A DNA stretch of 7,323 bases, taken from Acidobacteriaceae bacterium (GTDB lineage: Bacteria; Acidobacteriota; Terriglobia; Terriglobales; Acidobacteriaceae). The notes under the pieces were generated by a model. That model made no database searches and had not been told where the DNA came from. It saw only the letters and a program-made list of their open reading frames with translations. Where the stretch lies: assembly GCA_003140705.1 (NCBI GenBank), contig PLKU01000113.1, positions 1-7,323 on the forward strand, read 5' to 3'. The position numbers and the translations under genes were made by a program. Positions 1-6,168 of the stretch are shown in pieces (position 1 is the stretch's first letter; every line of letters begins with the position of its first letter).

Positions 1-470
1 GCGGGTGTATGTGTGGCCACTGATACCGCGGGTTTAGTGCTGGCCGGATTGCTTTTAACACGGGGTGCAGCTGGGACAACGGGCTTTGCGGCAGTTTCGG
101 CCGGAACCCCTGGCTGGGTGGGATGAGACAAACCCAGGATGCGATCCAGCTTGGCATCCATGTCGTCGAGGCGCATCTCCAGATTGGTGAATCGCTCCGC
201 CAACGTGATTATATCCTGCCGCGAGGGCAGAGAGAGCTGCTCGAGAACCTGCACCATGGACTTCTCCAGACCCTCTCGCAAGGGCGCAGACATGGTCAGG
301 GTTGTGTCCAGCATCGCCCCGCTCGTCTTGGCATAGCTTTCGGTGTTGACTGCTTCCACCATGGCCTTCGCCATGGTATCGAGGTAGATATCCCGCAGTC
401 CTCGAAACGACTCGAGCGGATCGAACGGCTTCGACCCCCCGGCTTGACCTTCGCCCATCGCTGGCTCCAT
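1..470 (-). CDS. PhaE/PhaM-like PHA synthase-associated protein, 3'-truncated by window edge
   Basis: The frame runs from ATG at 470 to the left edge: 156 codons and no stop. An in-frame TGA lies just upstream, so 470 is the first possible ATG; ATG 458 is an alternative. The ribosome site is weak. Residues 15-110 are helical. The stretch LPSRQDIITLAERFTNLEMR at 81-100, followed by LDDMDAKLDRIL, is the coiled-coil ending typical of PhaE (class III PHA synthase subunit) and of PhaM-type synthase activators. After residue 118 comes a Pro/Ala/Lys-rich tail, like the basic tail with which PhaM contacts DNA. Such proteins bind PhaC and help start granules at the nucleoid. The gene lies 127 bp downstream of the phasin on the same strand and is probably co-transcribed with it; a phaC further left would fit. 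The PHA link is fairly secure. The choice between PhaE, PhaM and a phasin-like protein is not. Confidence 0.72.
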   Translation of the reverse strand, partial: MEPAMGEGQAGGSKPFDPLESFRGLRDIYLDTMAKAMVEAVNTESYAKTSGAMLDTTLTMSAPLREGLEKSMVQVLEQLSLPSRQDIITLAERFTNLEMRLDDMDAKLDRILGLSHPTQPGVPAETAAKPVVPAAPRVKSNPASTKPAVSVATHTP

Positions 471-538
471 TTCTGCAAATCACCAGAAGGTTATACCGAA
501 AGACAGCCGGGGAGGAATGCATGCGGTTGTCCCATTTT

Positions 539-556
539 CGGGGAACCGGAACCCCG
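539..556. terminator. Stem-loop between phasin and phaE-like gene
   Basis: CGGGG at 539-543 pairs with CCCCG at 552-556 around an 8-nt loop, 42 bp past the phasin stop codon. In the minus-strand transcript the stem is followed by AAAA, not a U tract, so it is not a classical intrinsic terminator. It may slow or partly terminate transcription, or stabilise the 3' end of the abundant phasin mRNA, giving less expression of the downstream gene. That role is inference. Confidence 0.3.
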
Positions 557-597
557 GGTTGTCATCGGTATTCAACTGCTCGGACTGAGAGATCCCG

Positions 598-1194
598 CTA
601 GTTCACCGTGGTGAAAGGCTTGGCGGCGATGTCCAGCAGCTGCTTCTGGGTCGCGATCAGGCTGTCCACTCCTTGCTGGAAGGACTCGGCCACCTGTTCG
701 GCCGGGGTGCCTGTAAAGCCGAAATACTCCTTGGCTTTTTCAAAGGCGGCCTTGCCCTGCGCCGCGGAGTTATCCAGGGCCTTCTTTTGGGCTACGACAG
801 ACTGTTCCACCGTTTGAAGCAGGATCGCGGTTGCGCCCTCGCCAGCCTTGGCGGTCGAAGTGGCGCTCTCTTTGACCAGACCGGCCAGCGCGTGGCTTTG
901 CTCAAGAACCAGGTCAATTGCTCCCTTTTGCGTGTCGGCGTACCGCGCAAACGCATTAGCCGCCAGATCGAGCATGAAAAGGCTCGATGCTCCCTGAACG
1001 GTTTGCGACACCTTCTTGCATGCATTCAGCAGCTCGGCATTCTGCTGCACAGCCATGTCGATCCCCTTCTTCTGCAGTTCGGCGATTCTTTCAACGCTCT
1101 TGCTGTAGAGGTTAGTGATCGTTTCCACTACTTCAGGCTTCTCAGCTGCGGCAGTCGATACCGGCCTATCGGCGGTGTTCTTGGTTGTGTTCAT
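598..1194 (-). CDS. phaP: Phasin family PHA granule-coat protein
   Basis: 198 residues. The start at ATG 1194 is chosen because AAAGGAGG lies 5 nt upstream; a longer reading from 1227 would swallow this ribosome site. Almost the whole protein is predicted amphipathic helix rich in Ala, Gln, Lys and Glu, with no signal peptide or membrane segment. The core at about 25-145 (AELQKKGIDMAVQQNAELLN, then YADTQKGAIDLVLEQSHAL) follows the Phasin_2-like pattern. The C-terminal part, 150-198, has the FTGTPAEQVAESFQQGVDSL type of sequence common in phasins. Phasins coat PHB granules, set their size and number, and are made in large amounts when polymer is present. The gene is divergent from phaR, has its own strong promoter with a PhaR-type operator at the start site, and precedes a PhaE/PhaM-like gene. 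Confidence in the family is high. Confidence 0.9.
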   Translation of the reverse strand: MNTTKNTADRPVSTAAAEKPEVVETITNLYSKSVERIAELQKKGIDMAVQQNAELLNACKKVSQTVQGASSLFMLDLAANAFARYADTQKGAIDLVLEQSHALAGLVKESATSTAKAGEGATAILLQTVEQSVVAQKKALDNSAAQGKAAFEKAKEYFGFTGTPAEQVAESFQQGVDSLIATQKQLLDIAAKPFTTVN

Positions 1195-1231
1195 ATCGTC
1201 CTCCTTTGGACTCGAACTGTTCTGCAAAATG

Positions 1232-1246
1232 TGCTGCAGTGCAGCA
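1232..1246. promoter_or_regulatory. PhaR-type operator between phasin and phaR
   Basis: TGCTGCAGTGCAGCA is a perfect inverted repeat: TGCTGCA and TGCAGCA around one central G. It contains CTGC-N3-GCAG, close to the TGC-rich operators described for PhaR in Paracoccus and Rhodobacter. It starts 7 nt downstream of the phasin -10 box, so it should cover the transcription start, the position expected for a repressor. In the plus direction it lies about 55-70 bp upstream of the phaR start, so autoregulation is also possible. A 13/15 copy occurs at 3404-3418. Confidence 0.8.
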
Positions 1247-1253
1247 TAAAATA

Positions 1254-1281
1254 ATCATACCCCAATCCAGCGTCTTGTCAA
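1254..1281 (-). promoter_or_regulatory. Sigma-70 promoter of the phasin gene
   Basis: On the minus strand TTGACA (1276-1281) is followed after 16 nt by TATGAT (1254-1259). The -35 box is consensus and the -10 box differs at one base. The start would fall near 1246-1248, at the edge of the operator at 1232-1246, giving a leader of about 50 nt before ATG 1194. A strong promoter under tight repression suits a phasin made only when granules exist. Confidence 0.8.
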
Positions 1282-1301
1282 GCGGTATTATTGAAGTCGT
1301 G

Positions 1302-1850
1302 ATGCAGCCCAAGAAGATCCTCATCAAGAAGTACGAAAACCGGCGCCTCTACGACACGACCAACAGCCGGTACATAAACCTCGATGAGGTCGCCGCGATG
1401 CTGCAGAATGGCGACCATGTTCAGGTGGTCGATTCTTCAACGGGCGAGGACATTACCCGGTTGATCCTCACCCAGATCATCGTCGAAGACGCCAAGACGC
1501 CGGGTTCCACTTTCCCGCTCGATGTGTTGCGCCAGATGGTGATTGCCTCAGGCCGCGCCAGCCAGGAGAGTGCCCTGCGCTACATGAAGGCGATGCTCGA
1601 CATTTACCAGAACACATACCAGGTCATGACCCCGCCGTTGAACCCCTTCGAATTCATCCAGCGAAGGAACACTGCTCCCGGCGGCGTCCAGGACCCTTCG
1701 ACAGCCAGCCAGACTGGTGAAAGTCCAGGCCCCCAGGCGTCGGATTCCGGAGCCGGGGAGGGGGACGAACTGAAGCGAAGAGTTCAAGAACTGGAAGCGC
1801 TTGTTGCTTCGCTCGCGTCAAAGAAGACAACTAAGACAAAGAGTCGATAG
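1302..1850 (+). CDS. phaR: PHA synthesis repressor PhaR
   Basis: 182 residues, near the usual length of about 180-200. ATG 1302 is chosen because family similarity begins at once (KKILIKKYENRRLYDTTNSR, residues 4-23, the hallmark of the PHB/PHA accumulation regulator DNA-binding domain, PHB_acc_N). A second region at about 70-122 (TFPLDVLRQMVIASGR, then PLNPFEFIQRRN) corresponds to the PHB_acc domain, thought to sense polymer. Residues 123-155 form a Pro/Gly/Ser linker, and 156-182 a short coiled coil ending in a lysine-rich tail. PhaR binds phasin and pha promoters and is released when it binds nascent PHB. No strong ribosome site is visible, which may keep levels low. The gene is divergent from the phasin across the operator at 1232-1246 and convergent with phaA, 60 bp between stop codons. 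Confidence 0.93.
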   Translation: MQPKKILIKKYENRRLYDTTNSRYINLDEVAAMLQNGDHVQVVDSSTGEDITRLILTQIIVEDAKTPGSTFPLDVLRQMVIASGRASQESALRYMKAMLDIYQNTYQVMTPPLNPFEFIQRRNTAPGGVQDPSTASQTGESPGPQASDSGAGEGDELKRRVQELEALVASLASKKTTKTKSR

Positions 1851-1910
1851 GTTTGCCTATACGTTGAAACGCAAGGCCCGGCCCAGGCGTGGTGCTGTGA
1901 ACTGAGACCG

Positions 1911-3086
1911 CTACTGGCCGGAAATCACCATGGCAATTCCCATGCCGCCGCCAATGCAGAGACTGGCCACGCCATGCTGCTTGCCACTCCTCCGCAGCGC
2001 ATGAATCAAAGTCACCAGTATGCGGGCGCCGGATGCGCCGATGGGATGACCCAAGGCGACCGCTCCGCCGGTGATGTTGACCTTCGCCTGATCCAGTTTC
2101 AGAGAGCGAATTACTGCCAGTGATTGTGCGGCAAAAGCTTCATTCAATTCGAAAAGATCGATGTCAGACAAGCTCAGTCCGGCCCGGCTCAACGCAGCGG
2201 GCACGGCGGCGGCGGGGCCAATTCCCATCACCGCCGGCTCAACACCCACCGTAGCATAGCTCAGGATCCTGGCGAGGACCGGGAGGCCATGCTCCTTGGC
2301 ATAGTCTTCCGTCGCCACTGCAAGCAGGGCGGCCCCATCGTTCAGGCCGCTCGAGTTGCCCGCGGTCACGGTTCCGCCCTCAGGCCTGAACGCCGGCTTC
2401 AGCTTGGCAAGAGCTTCCGCCGTGGTGTCCGGACGCGCGTGCTCATCCTCGGCGAACACAACCACCCCTTTGCGGCCGGGCACGTTGACCGGAACAATCT
2501 CCTCACGGAAAGCACCGGCTGCTTTGGCCGCCGCGGCCCGCCGTTGGCTCTCCAGAGCAAACGCATCCTGATCCTCCCGCGTGATATTCCAGCGCTCCGC
2601 CACATTTTCAGCCGTGATTCCCATGGCGTAATTCAGTTGAGCGTCTGTCAGTCCGTCGCACAGAATCGCATCCACCATCTCTACATGGCCGAAACGATTA
2701 CCTGCGCGCGAACCGGGAAGAAGGTACGGGACGCGAGACATGCTTTCAACGCCCCCGGCAATGTAGAGATCGCCATCGCCGGATTTGATTCCCTGAACGG
2801 CGCCGATCACGGATTGCAACCCGCTTCCGCACACACGGTTGATGGTTTGGCCGGGGGTTTTCATGGGCAGGCCTGCCTTGATCACAATCTGGCGGGCCGG
2901 GTTCATGCCTTGACCAGCCTGGAGAACATTGCCTACGATCACATCCGCAATGTCATCCAGAATCAGGCCGGGCAGGATCTGACTCATCACTGCCACCCCC
3001 AGATCGACGGCGGATACGTCTTTCAAACTACCCATAAAGGCACCGATTGCCGTGCGTTTTGCAGCGGTGATCACGATTGCTGACAT
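1911..3086 (-). CDS. phaA: Acetyl-CoA C-acetyltransferase (biosynthetic thiolase)
   Basis: 391 residues, the normal size for biosynthetic thiolases. It condenses two acetyl-CoA to acetoacetyl-CoA, the first step of PHB synthesis, in the cytosol. The active-site residues are present: nucleophile Cys86 in [14 protein letters not shown] near 317-320, His347 in [16 protein letters not shown], and acid/base Cys377 in [14 protein letters not shown] 3086 is chosen because AGGAG lies 7 nt upstream and the protein then begins [17 protein letters not shown], the usual thiolase N-terminus. An earlier in-frame ATG at 3128 would add 14 residues with no family support. The gene is convergent with phaR and divergent from the SDR gene, from which it is separated by 454 bp. 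The reaction could also run in the degradative direction, but the pha context favours synthesis. Confidence 0.93.
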   Translation of the reverse strand: MSAIVITAAKRTAIGAFMGSLKDVSAVDLGVAVMSQILPGLILDDIADVIVGNVLQAGQGMNPARQIVIKAGLPMKTPGQTINRVCGSGLQSVIGAVQGIKSGDGDLYIAGGVESMSRVPYLLPGSRAGNRFGHVEMVDAILCDGLTDAQLNYAMGITAENVAERWNITREDQDAFALESQRRAAAAKAAGAFREEIVPVNVPGRKGVVVFAEDEHARPDTTAEALAKLKPAFRPEGGTVTAGNSSGLNDGAALLAVATEDYAKEHGLPVLARILSYATVGVEPAVMGIGPAAAVPAALSRAGLSLSDIDLFELNEAFAAQSLAVIRSLKLDQAKVNITGGAVALGHPIGASGARILVTLIHALRRSGKQHGVASLCIGGGMGIAMVISGQ

Positions 3087-3160
3087 GCGTACTCTCCTAA
3101 ATAATGAGTGACTCTCATCCAATGGCAAGTTGATCGGGAGTCACGGTTAATGGCGCACCC

Positions 3161-3190
3161 AATGTATTGCACCGCGCGACATGTGGACAA
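3161..3190 (-). promoter_or_regulatory. Weak candidate phaA promoter
   Basis: On the minus strand TTGTCC (3185-3190) is followed after 18 nt by TACATT (3161-3166), leaving a leader of about 70 nt to ATG 3086. The match is modest and there is no PhaR-type repeat beside it, so phaA may be expressed independently of PhaR. The true promoter may lie elsewhere in the gap. Confidence 0.25.
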
Positions 3191-3391
3191 GTGAAATCGC
3201 CTCTATTAATTGAGTCTCCGCAGGGCGATGCCCCTGCGCCAGGTTTGAGTCTTGCGTCCGGTACCGGACCCCGTGCCCAATCACGGCTAAACGGGCGAAT
3301 GCGTCTCGGCCGACCGAGGAGGACCGAACCAGGCAATCGGTCTTCTCTCGATGGGAAAGGCGCCAAAAAGAGGAATTCGTTTGGCAAGTTG

Positions 3392-3418
3392 TGCTGCATA
3401 TATTGACGCAGTGCAGCA
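3392..3418. promoter_or_regulatory. Second PhaR-type operator, in SDR promoter
   Basis: TGACGCAGTGCAGCA at 3404-3418 matches the operator at 1232-1246 in 13 of 15 positions. A further half-site TGCTGCA lies at 3392-3398, forming an inverted repeat with TGCAGCA at 3412-3418 whose half-site centres are 20 bp apart (about two helical turns). It overlaps the -35 box and spacer of the plus-strand promoter, so binding should block RNA polymerase. This links the SDR gene to PhaR control. Confidence 0.7.
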
Positions 3419-3431
3419 ACTCCTCTAGTCT
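3403..3431 (+). promoter_or_regulatory. Promoter of the SDR gene
   Basis: TTGACG (3403-3408) and TAGTCT (3426-3431) are spaced by 17 nt. The -35 box is one base off consensus. The -10 box keeps only its key T, A and final T. The start would be near 3438, giving a leader of about 100 nt before ATG 3541. The spacer is occupied by the PhaR-type operator. Confidence 0.5.
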
Positions 3432-3540
3432 GATGTTAGCATTTCCCAGAGACGTGGAGCAAACAATTGCCTAGGCCCCTCCGCTCTTCGGAATGGGCAT
3501 GCACGATGGCACATAGAATGGATGATTCAATGAGGTTGTG

Positions 3541-4323
3541 ATGGAAGAGCAGAAGGTTCCAGGTAAAGTAGTCATAGTCACGGGTGCGGCCGCCGGGATC
3601 GGCCGCGCAACGGCCCTCCGCTTTGCCGCGGATGGCGCATCCGTAGCTGGGTGGGATGTTTCGGATAAGGCAGCCGCAGCTTTTGAGACGGAGATACGGC
3701 AGGCGGGCGGTGAGGTGCTCTTTCAGGTGGTAGACGTCACCGACGCGCCTGCTGTGGAAGCGGCCGTAAATGCAGTCGTCGAGAAGTGGGGCGCCGTGGA
3801 CGTTGTCGTGAACAACGCCGGAATTGTGCGCGATGCTCAACTGGTAAAAATCAACGGCACAGGGACCGTGAAGAGCATGCCGGAAGAGTCCTGGGACTCG
3901 GTCATCGATGTCAACCTGAAGGGTGTCTTCATCACCACCCGCGCCGTGGTTCCACACATGATGCGCCAGGGTGGTGGAGTAATCCTCAACGCCGCGTCGG
4001 TGGTGGCGCTGAACGGAAACTTCGGACAGACGAATTACGTGGCATCGAAGGCGGGTGTCATCGGAATGACCCGCACATGGGCTCGTGAATTGGGAAAACA
4101 CAATATTCGTGTGAACGCCGTCGCCCCTGGGTTTATCGCTACGGACATGTTGAAGTCCATGCCCCCGGATATCCTCGACAACATGATTGATCACACACCG
4201 ATGAGGCGTGTGGGCAAACCGGAAGATGTGGCCAACGCCTATTTCTGGCTTGCTTCAGATCAGGCCAGCTTTGTGCATGGGGCCGTCCTTTCCGTGGATG
4301 GTGGCATGGTGATCGGAACCTAG
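3541..4323 (+). CDS. SDR-family 3-oxoacyl reductase (FabG-like), probably NAD(H)-type
   Basis: 260 residues, classical short-chain dehydrogenase/reductase. The Rossmann motif TGAAAGIGR is at 14-22, NNAG at 91-94, Ser153, Tyr166 and Lys170 form the catalytic set (NYVASK), and the usual ending SVDGGMV is present. ATG 3541 follows GAGG by 6 nt; a GTG directly before it is unlikely. Asp39 closes the second beta strand (GWDVSD), which in this family usually favours NAD(H) over NADP(H). A roughly 9-residue insertion near 101-111 (LVKINGTGTVK) before helix 4 separates it from PhaB and is seen in a subgroup annotated as FabG. It probably interconverts 3-oxoacyl- and 3-hydroxyacyl-CoA (or ACP). Placement beside phaA and phaB and the PhaR-type operator suggest a part in PHB synthesis or turnover. 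Exact substrate unknown. Confidence 0.85.
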   Translation: MEEQKVPGKVVIVTGAAAGIGRATALRFAADGASVAGWDVSDKAAAAFETEIRQAGGEVLFQVVDVTDAPAVEAAVNAVVEKWGAVDVVVNNAGIVRDAQLVKINGTGTVKSMPEESWDSVIDVNLKGVFITTRAVVPHMMRQGGGVILNAASVVALNGNFGQTNYVASKAGVIGMTRTWARELGKHNIRVNAVAPGFIATDMLKSMPPDILDNMIDHTPMRRVGKPEDVANAYFWLASDQASFVHGAVLSVDGGMVIGT

Positions 4324-4331
4324 AGCTCAGC

Positions 4332-4365
4332 CCCCGCTCCATTGTCTAAAGACGGTCGAGCGGGG
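4332..4365. terminator. Possible bidirectional terminator between SDR gene and phaB
   Basis: CCCCGCTC (4332-4339) pairs with GAGCGGGG (4358-4365), an 8-bp GC-rich stem. The 18-nt loop can itself fold as GTC-TAAA-GAC. It sits in the 86-bp gap between two convergent genes, where a shared terminator is expected. There is no long T run on either side, so efficiency is uncertain. Confidence 0.5.
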
Positions 4366-4409
4366 CAGCTTCTCATCCGCTCGGACCTGTACCACGAAGC
4401 GCGGGCGGC

Positions 4410-5132
4410 CTAGTACATATGCTGCCCACCATTGATCGACAGTGTGGACCCGGTGATGAAAGTACTTTCATCGGCAGTCAGGAAGACAACCCCGCGCGCA
4501 ATATCTTCGGGGGTCCCAAGCCGTCCCACCGGAATGCGGGCAATGATCTTTTGCAGCACGTCGGGCGGCACGCTGCGAACCATATCTGTATCCACGTAAC
4601 CCGGCGCGACTGCGTTAACCGTGATCCCGAACCTGGCACCTTCCTGGGCCAATGCCTTGGTAAATCCGTGGATTCCAGACTTGGCCGCGGCGTAGTTGAC
4701 CTGGCCATACTGGCCTGCCTGTCCATTCACGCTGCCTATATTGACAATTCGGCCAAAGTGCTTCTCCCGCATCTCTGGAAAGAGCAGCTTGCACAGATTG
4801 AAGCAGGAGCCCAGATTGGTATCCATGACGGCGTCCCACATATCGCGGTCCATCTTCTGCAGGGTGCTGTCCCGCGTGATGCCGGCATTGTTCACCAGGA
4901 TCTCTATTGCCCCCACTTCTTCCTTGATCTTTCGGACGCCCTCCTGGCATTCATCAAACTTGCTAGCGTCAAATTTGTAGGTTCTGATGCCGGTTTCCTG
5001 CAAAAATTGCTCGGCAGCCTGGTCGTTCCCGAGGTAGCTGGCAACCACTGTGCGCCCGGCTTTCTGCAAGGCACGGCTTATCTCACTGCCAATTCCCCGT
5101 GTACCACCAGTTACGAGAGCCATTCGCGCCAT
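4410..5132 (-). CDS. phaB: Acetoacetyl-CoA reductase
   Basis: 240 residues, close to the 246 of Cupriavidus PhaB. It reduces acetoacetyl-CoA to (R)-3-hydroxybutyryl-CoA, the monomer for PHB synthase. The cofactor motif GGTRGIG is at 9-15, NNAGITRD at 81-88, and the catalytic set is Ser134, Tyr147 and Lys151. The stretch SVNGQAGQYGQVNYAAAK (134-151) is the PhaB signature: Gln141 and Gln144 match the substrate-binding glutamines of Cupriavidus PhaB, and Tyr142 replaces its Phe148. The ending INGGQHMY resembles PhaB's LNGGLHMG. No acid closes beta strand 2 (VVASYLGN), consistent with NADPH. ATG 5132 is chosen because GGGAGG lies 8-9 nt upstream and it fits the family N-terminus; an earlier ATG at 5159 would add nine residues over that ribosome site. 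The gene is convergent with the SDR gene. Confidence 0.93.
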   Translation of the reverse strand: MARMALVTGGTRGIGSEISRALQKAGRTVVASYLGNDQAAEQFLQETGIRTYKFDASKFDECQEGVRKIKEEVGAIEILVNNAGITRDSTLQKMDRDMWDAVMDTNLGSCFNLCKLLFPEMREKHFGRIVNIGSVNGQAGQYGQVNYAAAKSGIHGFTKALAQEGARFGITVNAVAPGYVDTDMVRSVPPDVLQKIIARIPVGRLGTPEDIARGVVFLTADESTFITGSTLSINGGQHMY

Positions 5133-5169
5133 TTCATGCCCCTCCCAAGTGTGAGTCAATACGCGCTGA

Positions 5170-5199
5170 ATCCTACCCCACCAAACTAAAGAAAGTAAA
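5170..5199 (-). promoter_or_regulatory. Candidate phaB promoter
   Basis: On the minus strand TTTACT (5194-5199) and TAGGAT (5170-5175) are spaced by 18 nt, each matching consensus at four of six bases. The start would be about 30 nt upstream of ATG 5132. A TGC-rich stretch with the dyad TGC-TCATG-GCA at 5209-5219 and CTGCAG at 5221-5226 lies just upstream but does not match the PhaR-type operator well. Confidence 0.35.
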
Positions 5200-5433
5200 G
5201 ACCATATCTGCTCATGGCACCTGCAGGCATTCTGAGCGATTACTCGGGCTCAAATCCCGCCGGGGAATTCAAGAGTCTAAAAGAGCTTCGCTCAAGCTTG
5301 TGAAATCGCAGGGGAGCAGTTCTGGCCGATAAACATTGGCAGATTGAGATCCTTCCATTGCCGCCAGGAATTGGCCTCAATTCACGCAAGGGAGCGTACC
5401 GGGCTCAGCCCAGACAAGGACGGAATGAATTTG

Positions 5434-5455
5434 GGGTCCTCTTTATGAGGAGCCC
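5434..5455. other. Hairpin in gene-free region
   Basis: GGGTCCTC (5434-5441) pairs with GAGGAGCCC (5447-5455) as eight base pairs with one bulged base and a TTTAT loop. No U tract follows on the plus strand (AGTTATCG), and none is clear on the minus strand. It could be the end of an untranslated RNA or a remnant; nothing beside it identifies a function. Confidence 0.35.
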
Positions 5456-5874
5456 AGTTATCGCCACGAGAGAATCATCCTCCGGAGCGTAGCCAGGCGT
5501 TTGGCGATCTCCGGCAGTTACAGAATCGCAGCTGATGGTCAATCGAGAACGGCGTCAGCGAAGGAACGATCCAACCGCGATCGCAACAATCGAGAGCTTG
5601 ATTAGCCAGCCCGTTGCGTAACATAACTAATCCTGAACAAATCCATGCGCCAAACCCTATCCAGATCTTCCCCAGAATACGAGAAGCCCAGTTTTCAACA
5701 GTTGACCATCGACTCCTTGAATCCTGGCGAAGCAAGCACCTCGTGCAAATCGCAGGAGCAATGTGACAGGTGGAGCGTGACATTTGGTGAAGCAGAATAA
5801 CCGAGGACGAAAAGGGGCGCTATAATCCTTGCAAATCTGAACCTAGCAGGCTTTCTGACGGGGAGGATGGGCAA

Positions 5875-5979
5875 GTGTTTTCGATATTAGTTTTCGTTTG
5901 TTTGTTGTTGCAGCGAATGGAAAGTAGCAATTTGCTCAGCGCCTGTTCTCAACAATTGACCGTTAAAGTTCCGTTTTGA
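5875..5979 (+). CDS. Possible small hydrophobic peptide
   Basis: A 34-residue frame starting at GTG 5875 and ending at TGA 5979. GGGGAGG lies 8 nt upstream, a strong ribosome site with ideal spacing, and a consensus -10 hexamer TATAAT lies at 5821-5826, although no good -35 accompanies it. The product begins MFSILVFVCLLLQ, a hydrophobic stretch that could insert in a membrane, followed by a polar tail with two cysteines in total. I do not recognise it. Short length, a GTG start and lack of family support make it tentative; the ribosome-site-like sequence may be chance. Confidence 0.22.
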   Translation: MFSILVFVCLLLQRMESSNLLSACSQQLTVKVPF

Positions 5980-6163
5980 CCCAGTCTCTCTCTCCTAGAG
6001 CCAGGAAATTCGGAATTCGCTGAGGGCATCGGTGATTGTTCACAAACTGAACCACCGCTTCTTTATCAGCAAGACCTTGCTTCTGATTCTTGCCGAAGGC
6101 CTGCCATTGTCTTAAGTGAGAAATTCCGGAGTCATCAATGCTGACAGTCTCTGCAAATAACAT
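5963..6163 (-). CDS. Small hypothetical protein downstream of ElaB-like gene
   Basis: 66 residues beginning MLFAETVSIDDSGISHLRQW. ATG 6163 lies 5 nt past the stop codon of the ElaB-like gene, so it could be translated by coupling as the third gene of that unit. There is only a weak AGAG before the start. The sequence is mixed polar and soluble-looking, with no signal peptide or membrane segment, and a basic-aromatic middle ending GERDWVKTEL. I do not recognise a family. The tight spacing and the ordinary amino-acid make-up favour a real gene; the poor ribosome site argues against. Confidence 0.38.
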   Translation of the reverse strand: MLFAETVSIDDSGISHLRQWQAFGKNQKQGLADKEAVVQFVNNHRCPQRIPNFLALGERDWVKTEL

Positions 6164-6168
6164 CTCTG

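Larger units (their letters stand above)
3087..3540. other. 454-bp divergent intergenic region between phaA and SDR gene
   Basis: I find no convincing protein gene; frames crossing it lack ribosome sites and family features. It contains, in order: the phaA leader with AGGAG (3095-3099, minus strand); a weak phaA promoter candidate; four short stem-loops at 3220-3318; an inverted repeat GCCAAA-N12-TTTGGC at 3362-3385; and a PhaR-type operator overlapping the SDR promoter at 3392-3431. The SDR leader is about 100 nt. Confidence 0.6.
5133..5874. other. About 740 bp without a convincing gene
   Basis: After the phaB promoter this stretch has no reading frame with both a ribosome site and a recognisable protein. 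It holds a tRNA T-arm-like fold at 5245-5259, a stem GGGC-TCA-GCCC at 5401-5411, a longer hairpin at 5434-5455 and a TATAAT at 5821-5826. Base composition looks more AT-rich than in the pha genes, consistent with decayed or accessory DNA. Confidence 0.5.

Noticed and set aside
1185..1301. N-terminal extension of PhaR
   Set aside because: It would be translated from the phasin promoter, operator and ribosome-site region; family similarity begins at residue 2-4 after ATG 1302.
1399..1406. TGCTGCAG inside phaR as a third operator half-site
   Set aside because: It encodes conserved residues (MLQ), has no second half-site, and such codon runs are common.
3220..3290. Possible tRNA because of GGTTTGAGTC next to hairpins
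   Set aside because: No cloverleaf can be formed: no matching acceptor strands, anticodon arm or CCA-type end is found.
3115..3419. Frames on both strands across the phaA/SDR gap (about 79-94 residues)
   Set aside because: They mirror each other over the hairpin cluster and operator, have no ribosome sites, and would cover regulatory DNA.
5475..5783. Minus-strand 102-residue frame with one hydrophobic stretch
   Set aside because: No ribosome site precedes the ATG, the product is rich in Cys, Trp and Arg as chance frames often are, and no family is recognisable.
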